Origin: Kumtagia sp963829135
GTDB lineage: Bacteria; Pseudomonadota; Alphaproteobacteria; Rhizobiales; Rhizobiaceae
Direction of reading: 5' to 3'
Length of the DNA stretch: 64,000 nt
NCBI GenBank assembly: GCA_963829135.1
Contig: CAWHHO010000005.1
Span: forward strand, 558,001 to 622,000
How positions within the stretch are numbered: position 1 is the first letter of the stretch; the number at the start of each line of letters is the position of its first letter. The notes below the pieces were generated by a model. That model searched no databases, was not told where the DNA came from, and was given only the letters and a program-made list of their open reading frames with translations. The translations under genes were made by a program, and so were the position numbers. Shown here piece after piece: positions 18,644 through 27,789 of the stretch.

Positions 18644-20046
18644 GCAGCGTCCCCGCCGAGTTCCTTCGGCAGCGCGTACGCCCATTGCGTGATGTTGCCT
18701 GCGCCAAGGAACACGACGTAGTCGCCCGCCTTGGCACTGTCGCGAACAGCCGGAGCAATCGCGGCGGGGCCCTCGATGTAGCGCGCGTCGCGATGGCCGC
18801 CGGCGCGAATGCGCTGAACCAGCGTTTCCGAGTTGACGCCTTCGATCGGTTCCTCTCCCGCGGCATAGACAGGCGCCACCATGACGGTGTCTGCGTCATT
18901 GAAACAGGCGGAGAAATCATCGAACAGGTCGTGTAGGCGGGTGAACCGATGTGGCTGGGCAATAGCGATGACCCGGCCCTTTGTGGCATCGCGCGCCGCT
19001 CGCAGGACAGCCTTGATCTCGACGGGATGATGCCCATAGTCGTCAAAGATATGGACACCGTTCCAGCTGCCGGTCGGCGTGAACCTGCGCTTCACGCCGC
19101 CAAAGGTGGACAGTCCCTTGCGGATAGCCTCGCCGGAAATACCGAGTTCATGCGCTACAGCGATTGCGGCAGTTGCGTTCGACACATTGTGCCGTCCAGG
19201 CATCGGCAGACGCAGATTGTCGATCTTTGTCTCGGCGCCGGATTTACGGTTGCGGATGACGACATCGAACAGCGATGCGCCACCGTCCATCCGATGACCG
19301 GTGAAGCGTACGTCAGCCTGTGCGTTCTCGCCGTAGGTGATGACGCGCCGGTCCTCTATGTGGCTGACCAGCGCCTGAACTTCCGGGTGATCGGTGCACA
19401 TCACGCCGAATCCGTAGAACGGCACATTCTCGACGAAATCCCGAAAGGCCTCGCGTACGCCGTCGAAGGTGCCATAGTGATCCAGATGCTCTGGATCGAT
19501 ATTCGTTACGACAACGATGTCCGCCGGCAGCTTCAGGAACGTACCATCGCTCTCGTCGGCCTCCACGACCATCCAGTCCCCGGCGCCCATCCGGGCGTTG
19601 GTGCCATAGGCGTTGATGATGCCGCCATTGATGACCGTCGGATCGAGCCCGCCCGCATCAAGCAGGGCCGCTACCATAGAGGTGGTCGTGGTCTTGCCAT
19701 GCGTGCCGCCGATCGCCACAGCCTGGCGAAACCGCATCAGTTCGGCCAACATTTCCGCGCGGCGCACGATCGGCAGCAGCTTCTCGCGTGCGGCCTTCAG
19801 TTCAGGATTGGATTTCTTTATCGCAGTGGAGACCACAACGACCTCGGCATCGCCAAGGTTCTCGGCACGGTGCCCTACAAAGCACTCGATGCCCTTTTCG
19901 CGCAGCCGCTGCACATTTGCGCCATCGGCCTGGTCCGATCCCTGCACACGATAGCCGAGATTGTGCAGAACCTCGGCGATACCGCTCATGCCAATGCCGC
20001 CAATGCCGATGAAATGCACCGGCCCGATGCTCTGCGGCATCTTCAT
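18640..20046 (-). CDS. murC: UDP-N-acetylmuramate--L-alanine ligase
   Basis: Mur ligase of 468 residues adding L-Ala to UDP-MurNAc. The Rossmann start HFIGIGGIGMSGIAEVLHNL, the P-loop GGTHGKTTTTSMVAAL, DESDGTFLKL and NIDPEHLDHYG are all present. It lies between murG and murB with 4-bp overlaps on both sides, so all three are co-transcribed and probably coupled in translation. Confidence 0.98.
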   Translation of the reverse strand: MKMPQSIGPVHFIGIGGIGMSGIAEVLHNLGYRVQGSDQADGANVQRLREKGIECFVGHRAENLGDAEVVVVSTAIKKSNPELKAAREKLLPIVRRAEMLAELMRFRQAVAIGGTHGKTTTTSMVAALLDAGGLDPTVINGGIINAYGTNARMGAGDWMVVEADESDGTFLKLPADIVVVTNIDPEHLDHYGTFDGVREAFRDFVENVPFYGFGVMCTDHPEVQALVSHIEDRRVITYGENAQADVRFTGHRMDGGASLFDVVIRNRKSGAETKIDNLRLPMPGRHNVSNATAAIAVAHELGISGEAIRKGLSTFGGVKRRFTPTGSWNGVHIFDDYGHHPVEIKAVLRAARDATKGRVIAIAQPHRFTRLHDLFDDFSACFNDADTVMVAPVYAAGEEPIEGVNSETLVQRIRAGGHRDARYIEGPAAIAPAVRDSAKAGDYVVFLGAGNITQWAYALPKELGGDAA

Positions 20047-21170
20047 GCGCGTGCTCCTTGCTTGAATTCGCTGACTGTCTTTCCTGCGGCAATAGCCTCT
20101 GTGAGGTCCGCGAGCAACCGGGCCGCATCTGGCTTCCCTGCCGATTTCGCCGCTGCAGCCATCCCCGCCAGCCGTGCCGGGTCTCCCATCAAGCCGCCGA
20201 CCAGTTCAGCGATACGCTCCGGCGACAAAGTCGATTGCTGATGCACCTCGGCCCCGCCGCTAGCGGCAAGCGCCGCCGCATTGGCGGCCTGGTCGTGATC
20301 GAGCGCGTGCGGGTACGGCACGAACAGCGCCGGCCGGCCAATCACCGCAATCTCTGAAACCGTCGATGCGCCCGAACGGGACATTACCAGATGCGCATCC
20401 CCGATGCGCTTCGCCATATCGGTGAAGAACGGAGAAACCTCGACCGGAACGCCGAGCCTGGCGTAGGCTTGCTTGACCTTCTCGACATCCTCGGCCCGCG
20501 CCTGCTGCGTCACTGTCAGCCGTGCCCGCTGCTCCAGAGACAGCAGTGCAATCGCCCCAGGGATTGCATCGGAGAAAAACTGCGCGCCTTGGCTGCCTCC
20601 AAACACCAGGAACCGAAATCGCTCCCCGGTCTCTATCACTGGATATGGCTGCTTGGATGCTTCGAGCACAGCCGGCCGAACCGGGTTTCCGGTCGTAACG
20701 ATCTTCGCTTCGGTGCCACTTGTGCCACCCTCCAGGAAGCCGCCGGCGATTGCCCGCACTCTGGAAGCCAGCGCTTTGTTGGCGCGGCCCATCACAGCGT
20801 TCTGTTCGTGGATCAGCGTCGGCAGGTTGCGCCGCGTCGCGGCATACAGCGGCGGTAAAGTCGGATACCCGCCGAAGCCGATTACCGCCGCCGGATTGAT
20901 CCGGCTGATGACAGCGTTAGTCTCCCGCACGCCGCGCCAGATCTTCAGCAGTGCGCCGGCTAGCGCGAAAGGATTGCGAGATCCGATCGTCGAAGACGTG
21001 ATGGCGTGTACGGCCGTAGCCGGAAAATTTTTGGCGAAGCGTTCCGCGCGGTCGTCGGTCGCCAGGTGTACCGACCAGCCTCGCGAGATCAGTTCGTGCG
21101 CCAGCGCTTCGGCCGGAAACAGATGGCCGCCGGTACCGCCAGCGGCAAGAAGGATCGTGCCTTTCGCCAT
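20043..21170 (-). CDS. murG: Undecaprenyl-PP-MurNAc-pentapeptide GlcNAc transferase
   Basis: GT28 glycosyltransferase of 375 residues making lipid II from lipid I on the inner face of the membrane. The N-terminal LLAAGGTGGHLFPAEALAHE and the C-terminal donor-site region (FLVFGGSQGAQFF, MSRSGASTVSEIAVIGRPAL) are diagnostic. The ATG at 21170 is 2 bp after the ftsW stop; the open frame continues upstream into ftsW without MurG-like sequence, so this start is chosen. It overlaps murC by 4 bp. Confidence 0.97.
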   Translation of the reverse strand: MAKGTILLAAGGTGGHLFPAEALAHELISRGWSVHLATDDRAERFAKNFPATAVHAITSSTIGSRNPFALAGALLKIWRGVRETNAVISRINPAAVIGFGGYPTLPPLYAATRRNLPTLIHEQNAVMGRANKALASRVRAIAGGFLEGGTSGTEAKIVTTGNPVRPAVLEASKQPYPVIETGERFRFLVFGGSQGAQFFSDAIPGAIALLSLEQRARLTVTQQARAEDVEKVKQAYARLGVPVEVSPFFTDMAKRIGDAHLVMSRSGASTVSEIAVIGRPALFVPYPHALDHDQAANAAALAASGGAEVHQQSTLSPERIAELVGGLMGDPARLAGMAAAAKSAGKPDAARLLADLTEAIAAGKTVSEFKQGARA

Positions 21171-21172
21171 GC

Positions 21173-22330
21173 TTATTCCGCGGGCAATGCGTGCCGCGCC
21201 AGCATCGCGATCCCCGGCTGCAGGCGCCGCATCGGCTTCTTGCGGGTGAGCGCCAGAACCATGCCCATCGAGATGGCGATCGCTATCAGCGACGAACCAC
21301 CATAGGAAATGAACGGCAACGTCATGCCCTTGGCCGGCATCATTTGCAGATTGACGCCCATATTGATGATCGACTGGAAGCCGAACACCGCCACCAGGCC
21401 GGAAACCGCATAACGCGTGAAATCGTCGTGTTCTCTCAGCGCGGTGTTGAGGCCACGCAAAACGATGAACGCAAAGATCGACATGATGATGAAACACATG
21501 ATCAGGCCGTATTCCTCGCCGGCGACGGCGAAGACGAAGTCGGCATGGCTATCGGGAATCATCTTCTTGTACACGCCCTCGCCGGGGCCGACGCCGAGCC
21601 AGCTGCCATTGACGAGGGCTTCCCTGCCCATGTCGACCTGGAATGTGTCGCCTTCCCCTGTCAGGAAGCGATCGACACGGCCGGCCACGTGGTGGAAGGT
21701 AAAGTAGGCGCCGACAACCCCGACCGCCGCCATCGAACCAATCGCAATGATCCAGAGCCAAGGCATTCCAGCCATGAAAAACATGATGCCCCAGGTGGCG
21801 GTCGTGAGGATCGTCTGGCCCAGATCGGGCTGCAGCACCAGGAGGGCGACCACCACGCAAAGCAGCAAAAGCGCAAGAAGGTTTCCGGGCACCATCGGGT
21901 TGCGCGACTTTTCAGCGAACAGCCAAGCACAGATCACCACGAATGCGGGCTTCAGGAATTCGGACGGCTGAACGGAAATGCCAGCAAACGATACCCAGCG
22001 GTGCGCGCCTTTGACTTCCACACCGATGAACAGCACCGCCACCATGAGCAACAGCGAAACACCGAGCATCACGACTGCCAGGCGGCGAACCTGGCGCGGG
22101 GTAAGGAACGAGACCCCAAGCAAAGCGCCAACCGCGGGAATCATGTAGAGGATGTGCAGCTTCGCGAAATGAAAACTGTCTAGCCCGATGCGCTGCGCGA
22201 CGGCAGGACTTGCAGCGAACGACAGGATGACCCCCAGCCCCATCAGCAGCAGAAATGCCGCGAGGAACCATCGGTCTATCGTGCGCCACCAGATAGCAAC
22301 GGGGCTGCGATCAAGACGGCTGCTTTGCAT
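21173..22330 (-). CDS. ftsW: SEDS glycosyltransferase FtsW
   Basis: A SEDS-family membrane protein of 385 residues with about ten hydrophobic helices. It polymerises lipid II at the septum together with FtsI. Typical segments are VEVKGAHRWVSFAGISVQPS (SEDS periplasmic motif), LVLQPDLGQTIL (catalytic Asp region) and GVNLQMMPAKGMTLPFISYG near the end. The ATG at 22330 overlaps the murD 3' end by 20 bp; sequence further upstream in this frame is a shadow of murD. Confidence 0.96.
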   Translation of the reverse strand: MQSSRLDRSPVAIWWRTIDRWFLAAFLLLMGLGVILSFAASPAVAQRIGLDSFHFAKLHILYMIPAVGALLGVSFLTPRQVRRLAVVMLGVSLLLMVAVLFIGVEVKGAHRWVSFAGISVQPSEFLKPAFVVICAWLFAEKSRNPMVPGNLLALLLLCVVVALLVLQPDLGQTILTTATWGIMFFMAGMPWLWIIAIGSMAAVGVVGAYFTFHHVAGRVDRFLTGEGDTFQVDMGREALVNGSWLGVGPGEGVYKKMIPDSHADFVFAVAGEEYGLIMCFIIMSIFAFIVLRGLNTALREHDDFTRYAVSGLVAVFGFQSIINMGVNLQMMPAKGMTLPFISYGGSSLIAIAISMGMVLALTRKKPMRRLQPGIAMLARHALPAE

Positions 22331-23729
22331 CGCTCGTTTCTCCGATGGGCGTGACACTGTCGATGGCGTGGACGGCGGCGCGAAACGCTTCGCCGCGCAC
22401 TTCGAAATTGCGGTATTGGTCGAAGCTGGCGCAGGCTGGGGATAACAGCACCACCACTTCGCCGGAGGTATCCTCGGCGGCATCGTTGGCAGCATGCTCG
22501 ACAGCGGCGGCAAGCGTACCGGAAATCTCGTAGGGCACCGCTTCGCCCAGCGTCGCTGAAAACGCCGGCGCCGCCTCACCAATCAGATAGGCCTTGGCGA
22601 CGCGCGGGAAATAGCCCCGCAGCGGTTCGATGCCGCCGTCCTTGGCGAGGCCGCCAGCAATCCAGTAGATGCGTGGGAAGCTCGACAAAGCAGGCGCCGA
22701 GGCGTCCGCGTTGGTTGCTTTGGAGTCGTTGACGAACAATACCTGCCCCTTGCGGCCGACCTGCTCCATCCGGTGGGCGAGCCCGGGGAAACTTTCAAGG
22801 CCCGACTGGATCTCGCCAAGATCGAGTCCGACCCTGAGACAGGCGGCGACCGCAGCGAGCGCATTCTGCGCATTGTGCTGGCCGCGCAGGGAGCCGATGC
22901 CTTCAAGGAAAGCGATGCGGCTGTAGTGGCCGTCAACCGCTTCCATAAGGTCTGTTCCGTCGGCGAAATAGCCATCGGGCAGAGGCAGCCGTTTTGATAT
23001 CCGGACAACCGGCTTCCCGGCTTTTTCCAGGCGATCGGCGATTTGTGCGCAGTAGACGTCATCCACGCCAATAATCGCGGTGTCGCTTCCCGACACCAGC
23101 CGCTCCTTGATCGACGCATAATGCTGCATCGTTCCATGACGGTCGAGATGATCGGGCGTAAGGTTGAGAAGGATGCCGGCGGTCGGATTGATCGAGGGCG
23201 CCAGATCGATCTGATACGACGAACATTCGACGACATAGAACCGGCTATTTTCGATCGGATCGAGCGTCATCACTGCGCGACCGATATTGCCACCCATTTG
23301 TGTGTCGCGTCGGGCGGATTTCAGGATATGCGCCGTGAGCGCTGTGGTTGTTGACTTGCCGTTCGTCCCAGTGATCGCGATGAACGGCGCGTCCGGCGCC
23401 CGCGCCGTGCGCTCCCGCGCGAACAGTTCGACGTCGCCGATGACTTCGACACCGGCACCGCGCGCCAACTCCACCGTCCAATGCGGCTTGGGATGGGTCA
23501 GCGGCACGCCGGGCGAGAGCACGAAGCTCGAAAAGCCCTGCCAATCTGCCGTGTGCAGATCGGCGGTAGGGATAGACTGCTCCGAAGCCCTGGAGACGCT
23601 GTCCGGATTGTCGTCCCACGCGAGCACGTCAGCTCCACCTTCTATCAGCGCGCGCGCGGTCGCGATTCCCGAGCCGCCAAGCCCGAAGAGCGCGACTTTT
23701 TTTCCAAGGAAGGAGCGCGCTGGGATCAT
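22311..23729 (-). CDS. murD: UDP-N-acetylmuramoyl-L-alanine--D-glutamate ligase
   Basis: Mur ligase of 472 residues adding D-Glu. The N-terminal ALFGLGGSGIATARALIEGG binds the UDP substrate. The ATP P-loop is ITGTNGKSTTTALTAHIL, and NLTPDHLDRHGTM and FVNDSKATNADA are family motifs. It starts 4 bp after the mraY stop and overlaps ftsW. Confidence 0.97.
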   Translation of the reverse strand: MIPARSFLGKKVALFGLGGSGIATARALIEGGADVLAWDDNPDSVSRASEQSIPTADLHTADWQGFSSFVLSPGVPLTHPKPHWTVELARGAGVEVIGDVELFARERTARAPDAPFIAITGTNGKSTTTALTAHILKSARRDTQMGGNIGRAVMTLDPIENSRFYVVECSSYQIDLAPSINPTAGILLNLTPDHLDRHGTMQHYASIKERLVSGSDTAIIGVDDVYCAQIADRLEKAGKPVVRISKRLPLPDGYFADGTDLMEAVDGHYSRIAFLEGIGSLRGQHNAQNALAAVAACLRVGLDLGEIQSGLESFPGLAHRMEQVGRKGQVLFVNDSKATNADASAPALSSFPRIYWIAGGLAKDGGIEPLRGYFPRVAKAYLIGEAAPAFSATLGEAVPYEISGTLAAAVEHAANDAAEDTSGEVVVLLSPACASFDQYRNFEVRGEAFRAAVHAIDSVTPIGETSDAKQPS

Positions 23730-23733
23730 GGCA

Positions 23734-24816
23734 TTACCTCAGCTTCAGGCTGGACAAGCCAACCAATGCCAATATGACGGCGATGATCCAGAAGCGGATC
23801 ACCACCTGGCTTTCTGTCCAGCCGAGCTTTTCGAAATGGTGGTGGATCGGCGCCATCAGGAAGACGCGCCGGCCGGTCATCTTGAAGAAGCCGACCTGTA
23901 TGATCACCGACAGCGCTTCCATGACGAACAGGCCGCCGATGATGGCGAGCACGATCTCATGCTTTGTTGCTACCGCGATGGTGCCGAGCAGGCCACCGAG
24001 CGCAAGCGAGCCGGTGTCGCCCATGAAGATGGCGGCGGGCGGCGCGTTGAACCAGAGGAAGCCGAGCCCAGCGCCGATGACCGCTCCGAGCACGACTGCG
24101 AGTTCGCCGGTGCCCGGAACGAAATGGATTTGCAGATAGTCGGCAAAGACCGCGTTACCGGAGAGATAGGCAATGACGCCAAATGACGCCGCCGCGATCA
24201 TGATGGGAACGATCGCCAGGCCGTCGAGCCCATCTGTAAGATTGACTGCGTTGCCGGCGCCGACCACGACCAGGCACGAGAAAGGAATGAAAAGCCAGCC
24301 GAGATTGATCAGAAATCCCTTTATGAAAGGGAACGTCAGCGATGAAGAAAACGGTTCCTGACCGTTTTGCATGATCACCCATGCGGCGATTGCCGCAATG
24401 ATGAATTCGGCAGCCAGGCGCGCCTTGCCGGAGAAGCCGAGATGCGACTGCTTCGTCACCTTAAGATAGTCGTCATAGAAGCCGATTGCGCCAAAACCGA
24501 CGGTTACGAAAAGCACCACCCACACATAGATGCTTGTAATGTTGGCCCAAAGCAGCGCCGAGCCGATGATACCCGACATGATCATCAGCCCGCCCATCGT
24601 CGGCGTTCCGGCCTTCTTGAAATGCGTTTGCGGCCCGTCCGCACGGATCGGCTGCCCTTTGCCCTGCCTCAGCCGCAGGAGATCGATGGTGCTGGGTCCG
24701 AACACGAACACGAACATCGCGGCCGTGATCAAGGCGCCGCCAGTACGGAAAGTGATGTAGCGGAATACGTTGAACACTGCGACGTGGTCAGAGAAATTGA
24801 CGAGAAGCGTAAGCAT
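23734..24816 (-). CDS. mraY: Phospho-MurNAc-pentapeptide translocase MraY
   Basis: Ten-helix inner-membrane enzyme of 360 residues that forms lipid I. The conserved loops are KKAGTPTMGGLMI, FYDDYLKV (catalytic Asp pair), NAVNLTDGLDGLA, FMGDTGSLALGG and the histidine cluster MAPIHHHFEKLGW. Length is standard. It sits 18 bp after murF and 4 bp before murD. Confidence 0.98.
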   Translation of the reverse strand: MLTLLVNFSDHVAVFNVFRYITFRTGGALITAAMFVFVFGPSTIDLLRLRQGKGQPIRADGPQTHFKKAGTPTMGGLMIMSGIIGSALLWANITSIYVWVVLFVTVGFGAIGFYDDYLKVTKQSHLGFSGKARLAAEFIIAAIAAWVIMQNGQEPFSSSLTFPFIKGFLINLGWLFIPFSCLVVVGAGNAVNLTDGLDGLAIVPIMIAAASFGVIAYLSGNAVFADYLQIHFVPGTGELAVVLGAVIGAGLGFLWFNAPPAAIFMGDTGSLALGGLLGTIAVATKHEIVLAIIGGLFVMEALSVIIQVGFFKMTGRRVFLMAPIHHHFEKLGWTESQVVIRFWIIAVILALVGLSSLKLR

Positions 24817-24834
24817 AAGTCCCCCGGACCGCGC

Positions 24835-26271
24835 TCAGGTTGGTTTCTGGCCGCCGGCGTGAGCCGGGAACCGGTGGAGCAGCGCTTCGACCAGCTTCGA
24901 AAAGCCGATGCCCTTTGAGGATTTCACCATAATCACGTCGCCAGGGCGGACGGCATCAAGCAGGATCGGCTTGAGGTCCTCCACGCTGTGACGATACTCC
25001 TTGCGGATAGTCGCAGGCAGGGTATCGGCAAGGTTTTTCATGTCCGGGCCGGCCATCAAAACGATGTCCGTGCGGGTTTCGGAAATGACGTCGGCGAGCC
25101 CGGCATGCATCTTAGCCGAGTGGCTACCGAGTTCGAGCATGTCGCCCAGCACAGCAATACGGCGCCCCTCCAGCGCCACCGGCGTTGCGTCGAGAAGCTC
25201 GATCGCCGCCCTCATCGAGGCGGGGTTGGCATTGTAGCTTTCATCAATCAGCGTGAACGCGCCACTCTCTGTATCGAGGCGATGTTGGCGGCCACGGCCG
25301 CTGTCGGGGACAAGATTGGCTATGGCGGCAATCGTATGCTCCATGTCGGCGCCCACGAGACGCGCCGTGCCGAGCACCGCCAGCGCATTCTGCACGATAT
25401 GGCGTCCTGGAGCACCGACGCGCACATCAAATGTCTCGCTGCCGATCTTTACCGAGATCGCCGAATGGTCGGCATGCAGTTCGCATTTCGTCAGGTGGAT
25501 TTGCGCGCGAGCGTTCTCCCCAAAACCGACGACATGTGCAACGCCCACCTCACGAGCGATTCTTTCCAGCAGCTTCCAGCGGCCGTCGTCGCGGTTTAGC
25601 AACACGTAACCATTCGGCTCGATGCCTTCGAAAATCTCCGCCTTCGCGCGGGCTATTTCATCCAGACTGTTGAAAAAGCCGAGATGCGCTGGTGCTATCA
25701 GCGTGATGATTGCCACATGCGGGCGCACCATCTTCACCAGCGGCCTTATCTCACCCGGGTGGTTCATGCCGATTTCGAACACAGCATAGTCGGTGTCCAC
25801 CGGCATCCGCGCCAGCGTCAGCGGCACACCCCAATGGTTGTTGAAGGACTTATCGGATGCGTGAACCTTGCCGGAAACGCCAAGAACGTGACGCAGCGCT
25901 TCCTTTGTCGTTGTCTTGCCGACCGAGCCAGTAACGGCAACGATCTTGGCGGCGGTACGGGCACGCGCTGCAATTCCCGCCTTCTCCAGGGCCGCCAGAA
26001 CATCGGGAACCACGATCATCGGAGCGGTGAGGCGCCCCAGCGCCGGCAGCTTGCCTTCCGCGACGACGAGCAGCGCCGCACCGGCCTTGACCGCAGCGGT
26101 GGCAAAGTCGTGACCGTCCATCGTCTCGCCCTTGATGGCGAAGAAAGCCTCTCCCGGCTTCAGACTGCGCGTATCAATCGAGATACCTTCAATACCAGGA
26201 GGCATCGGGCCAACCGGCCGGCCATCCATGGCGGCAATCAAGTCATCGGATGTCCAGAGCGGGTTTGTCAT
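24835..26271 (-). CDS. murF: UDP-MurNAc-tripeptide--D-Ala-D-Ala ligase
   Basis: Mur ligase of 478 residues that completes the pentapeptide precursor, using the dipeptide made by Ddl. Motifs: SIDTRSLKPGEAFFAI (UDP-substrate domain), VTGSVGKTTTKEALRHVLG (P-loop), FEIGMNHPGEI and LIDESYNANPASMRAAI. It overlaps murE by 4 bp (ATGA). Confidence 0.98.
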   Translation of the reverse strand: MTNPLWTSDDLIAAMDGRPVGPMPPGIEGISIDTRSLKPGEAFFAIKGETMDGHDFATAAVKAGAALLVVAEGKLPALGRLTAPMIVVPDVLAALEKAGIAARARTAAKIVAVTGSVGKTTTKEALRHVLGVSGKVHASDKSFNNHWGVPLTLARMPVDTDYAVFEIGMNHPGEIRPLVKMVRPHVAIITLIAPAHLGFFNSLDEIARAKAEIFEGIEPNGYVLLNRDDGRWKLLERIAREVGVAHVVGFGENARAQIHLTKCELHADHSAISVKIGSETFDVRVGAPGRHIVQNALAVLGTARLVGADMEHTIAAIANLVPDSGRGRQHRLDTESGAFTLIDESYNANPASMRAAIELLDATPVALEGRRIAVLGDMLELGSHSAKMHAGLADVISETRTDIVLMAGPDMKNLADTLPATIRKEYRHSVEDLKPILLDAVRPGDVIMVKSSKGIGFSKLVEALLHRFPAHAGGQKPT

Positions 26272-27722
26272 GCGGCACGCTCCCGAAGGGCATCGCGGAC
26301 CTCCTGGTGATCCGAGAACGGCAACGTCTCGGTTCCGATGGTCTGCCCCTCCTCATGCCCCTTGCCCGCGACGATGAGCGTGTCGCCTGCGTACAGCATA
26401 TCGACCGCGGTGCGGATTGCGGCGCGCCGGTCGCCAATCTCGATGGCGCCAGGAGCCGCCGCAAGAATTGCGGCGCGGATTTCCTGCGGAACTTCGGATC
26501 GCGGATTGTCGTCGGTGACGATCGTCACATCCGCCAGCCGTGTGGCGATCTCGCCCATGATGGGCCGCTTGCCGCGGTCACGGTCGCCGCCACAGCCGAA
26601 CACGACAATCACGCGGCCGGTCGTGAAGGGGCGCACCGAAGCGAGTACGTTCTCCAGGGCATCCGGCTTATGCGCATAGTCGACATAGACCGGCGCGCCG
26701 TTCGCGGCAGTGCCCACCAGGTCGAGGCGTCCCGGCGCGCCTTTGAGCTTTTCCAGTGCTTTCAACGCCTTGTGCGCAGACGTTCCCGTCGCAATCGCCA
26801 GCCCCGCGGCGACCAGCGCGTTGTAGATCTGGAAGTCGCCCGCCAGCGGCAGCTCGATCTCATATAGCACACCATCGTGGTCGACCTCGGCGCGCTGGCG
26901 ATAGCGCTCGTGCTCGACGCGTTTGAGGGAGAGGAACTCACCATGCCGGCCGACCGTAAGCACATTGAGCCCTGCAGCTTTCGCGGCCTTGATCGTCGGC
27001 TCGGAAAAAACATCGTCGGCAAAGATGACTGCGGGCGCGCTCTTCGGCAACAACGTGTCGAACAAGCGCAGCTTGGCCCTCAGGTAATCCTCGACGGTCG
27101 GATGATAGTCCATGTGGTCGCGGCCTAGATTGGTGAAGGCCCCGGCCGAAAGCCGCACTCCATCCAACCGGCGCTGATCCAGGCCATGGCTCGACGCCTC
27201 CATGGCTGCATGCGTGACGCCGGCCTCCGCGAGTTCCGCCAGCAGCTTGTGCAAGGCGACCGGGTCGGGCGTCGTCAGCGAGCCGTACTCATTTCGGCCG
27301 GGCGCGACTACTCCCGTGGTGCCGATCGACGCCGCGGCGAACCCGGAGTGCTCCCAAATCTGCCGCGTGAACGAGGCAACGGATGTCTTGCCGCTGGTGC
27401 CGGTTACCGCAACCATCGTCTCGGGTTGCGCTCCGTAGTAGCGCGCCGATAGATACGCGAGCATGAGCCTGGGATCGTCGACCTTCAAGACCGGCAGGTC
27501 GAGCGAACCCGGCACAGCACCCTTGCCCGTGACTACCGCCAGAGCCCCTCGACGCTGCGCGTCGGCGGCGTAGTTGGAACCATCCGCTTTCGAACCAGGC
27601 ACTGCGACAAAGATCATTCCGGGCCGAACGGCGCGGGAATCCGACGTAACGCCAGTCACCTCCAACTCTGGGGACAGAGCGGACACAGCAGGCAGAACTG
27701 TGGTGAAGTCGGCGATTTTCAT
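26268..27722 (-). CDS. murE: UDP-MurNAc-L-Ala-D-Glu--meso-DAP ligase
   Basis: Mur ligase of 484 residues. GVTSDSRAVRPGMIFVAVPG, the P-loop VTGTSGKTSVASFTRQIWEH and TNLGRDHMDYH are present. The motif DDNPRSEVP matches the DNPR signature of meso-diaminopimelate-adding MurE, so the stem peptide is predicted to contain DAP. The ATG at 27722 starts MKIADFTTVL; the longer open frame upstream runs through ftsI and is not MurE-like. It follows ftsI by 67 bp and overlaps murF. Confidence 0.98.
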   Translation of the reverse strand: MKIADFTTVLPAVSALSPELEVTGVTSDSRAVRPGMIFVAVPGSKADGSNYAADAQRRGALAVVTGKGAVPGSLDLPVLKVDDPRLMLAYLSARYYGAQPETMVAVTGTSGKTSVASFTRQIWEHSGFAAASIGTTGVVAPGRNEYGSLTTPDPVALHKLLAELAEAGVTHAAMEASSHGLDQRRLDGVRLSAGAFTNLGRDHMDYHPTVEDYLRAKLRLFDTLLPKSAPAVIFADDVFSEPTIKAAKAAGLNVLTVGRHGEFLSLKRVEHERYRQRAEVDHDGVLYEIELPLAGDFQIYNALVAAGLAIATGTSAHKALKALEKLKGAPGRLDLVGTAANGAPVYVDYAHKPDALENVLASVRPFTTGRVIVVFGCGGDRDRGKRPIMGEIATRLADVTIVTDDNPRSEVPQEIRAAILAAAPGAIEIGDRRAAIRTAVDMLYAGDTLIVAGKGHEEGQTIGTETLPFSDHQEVRDALRERAA

Positions 27723-27789
27723 AGGCGTTGAGATGACTTTATGTCCCGTCGTCATAAACAAACGGCGCGCTTGCCGGCGCGCCTTAGAA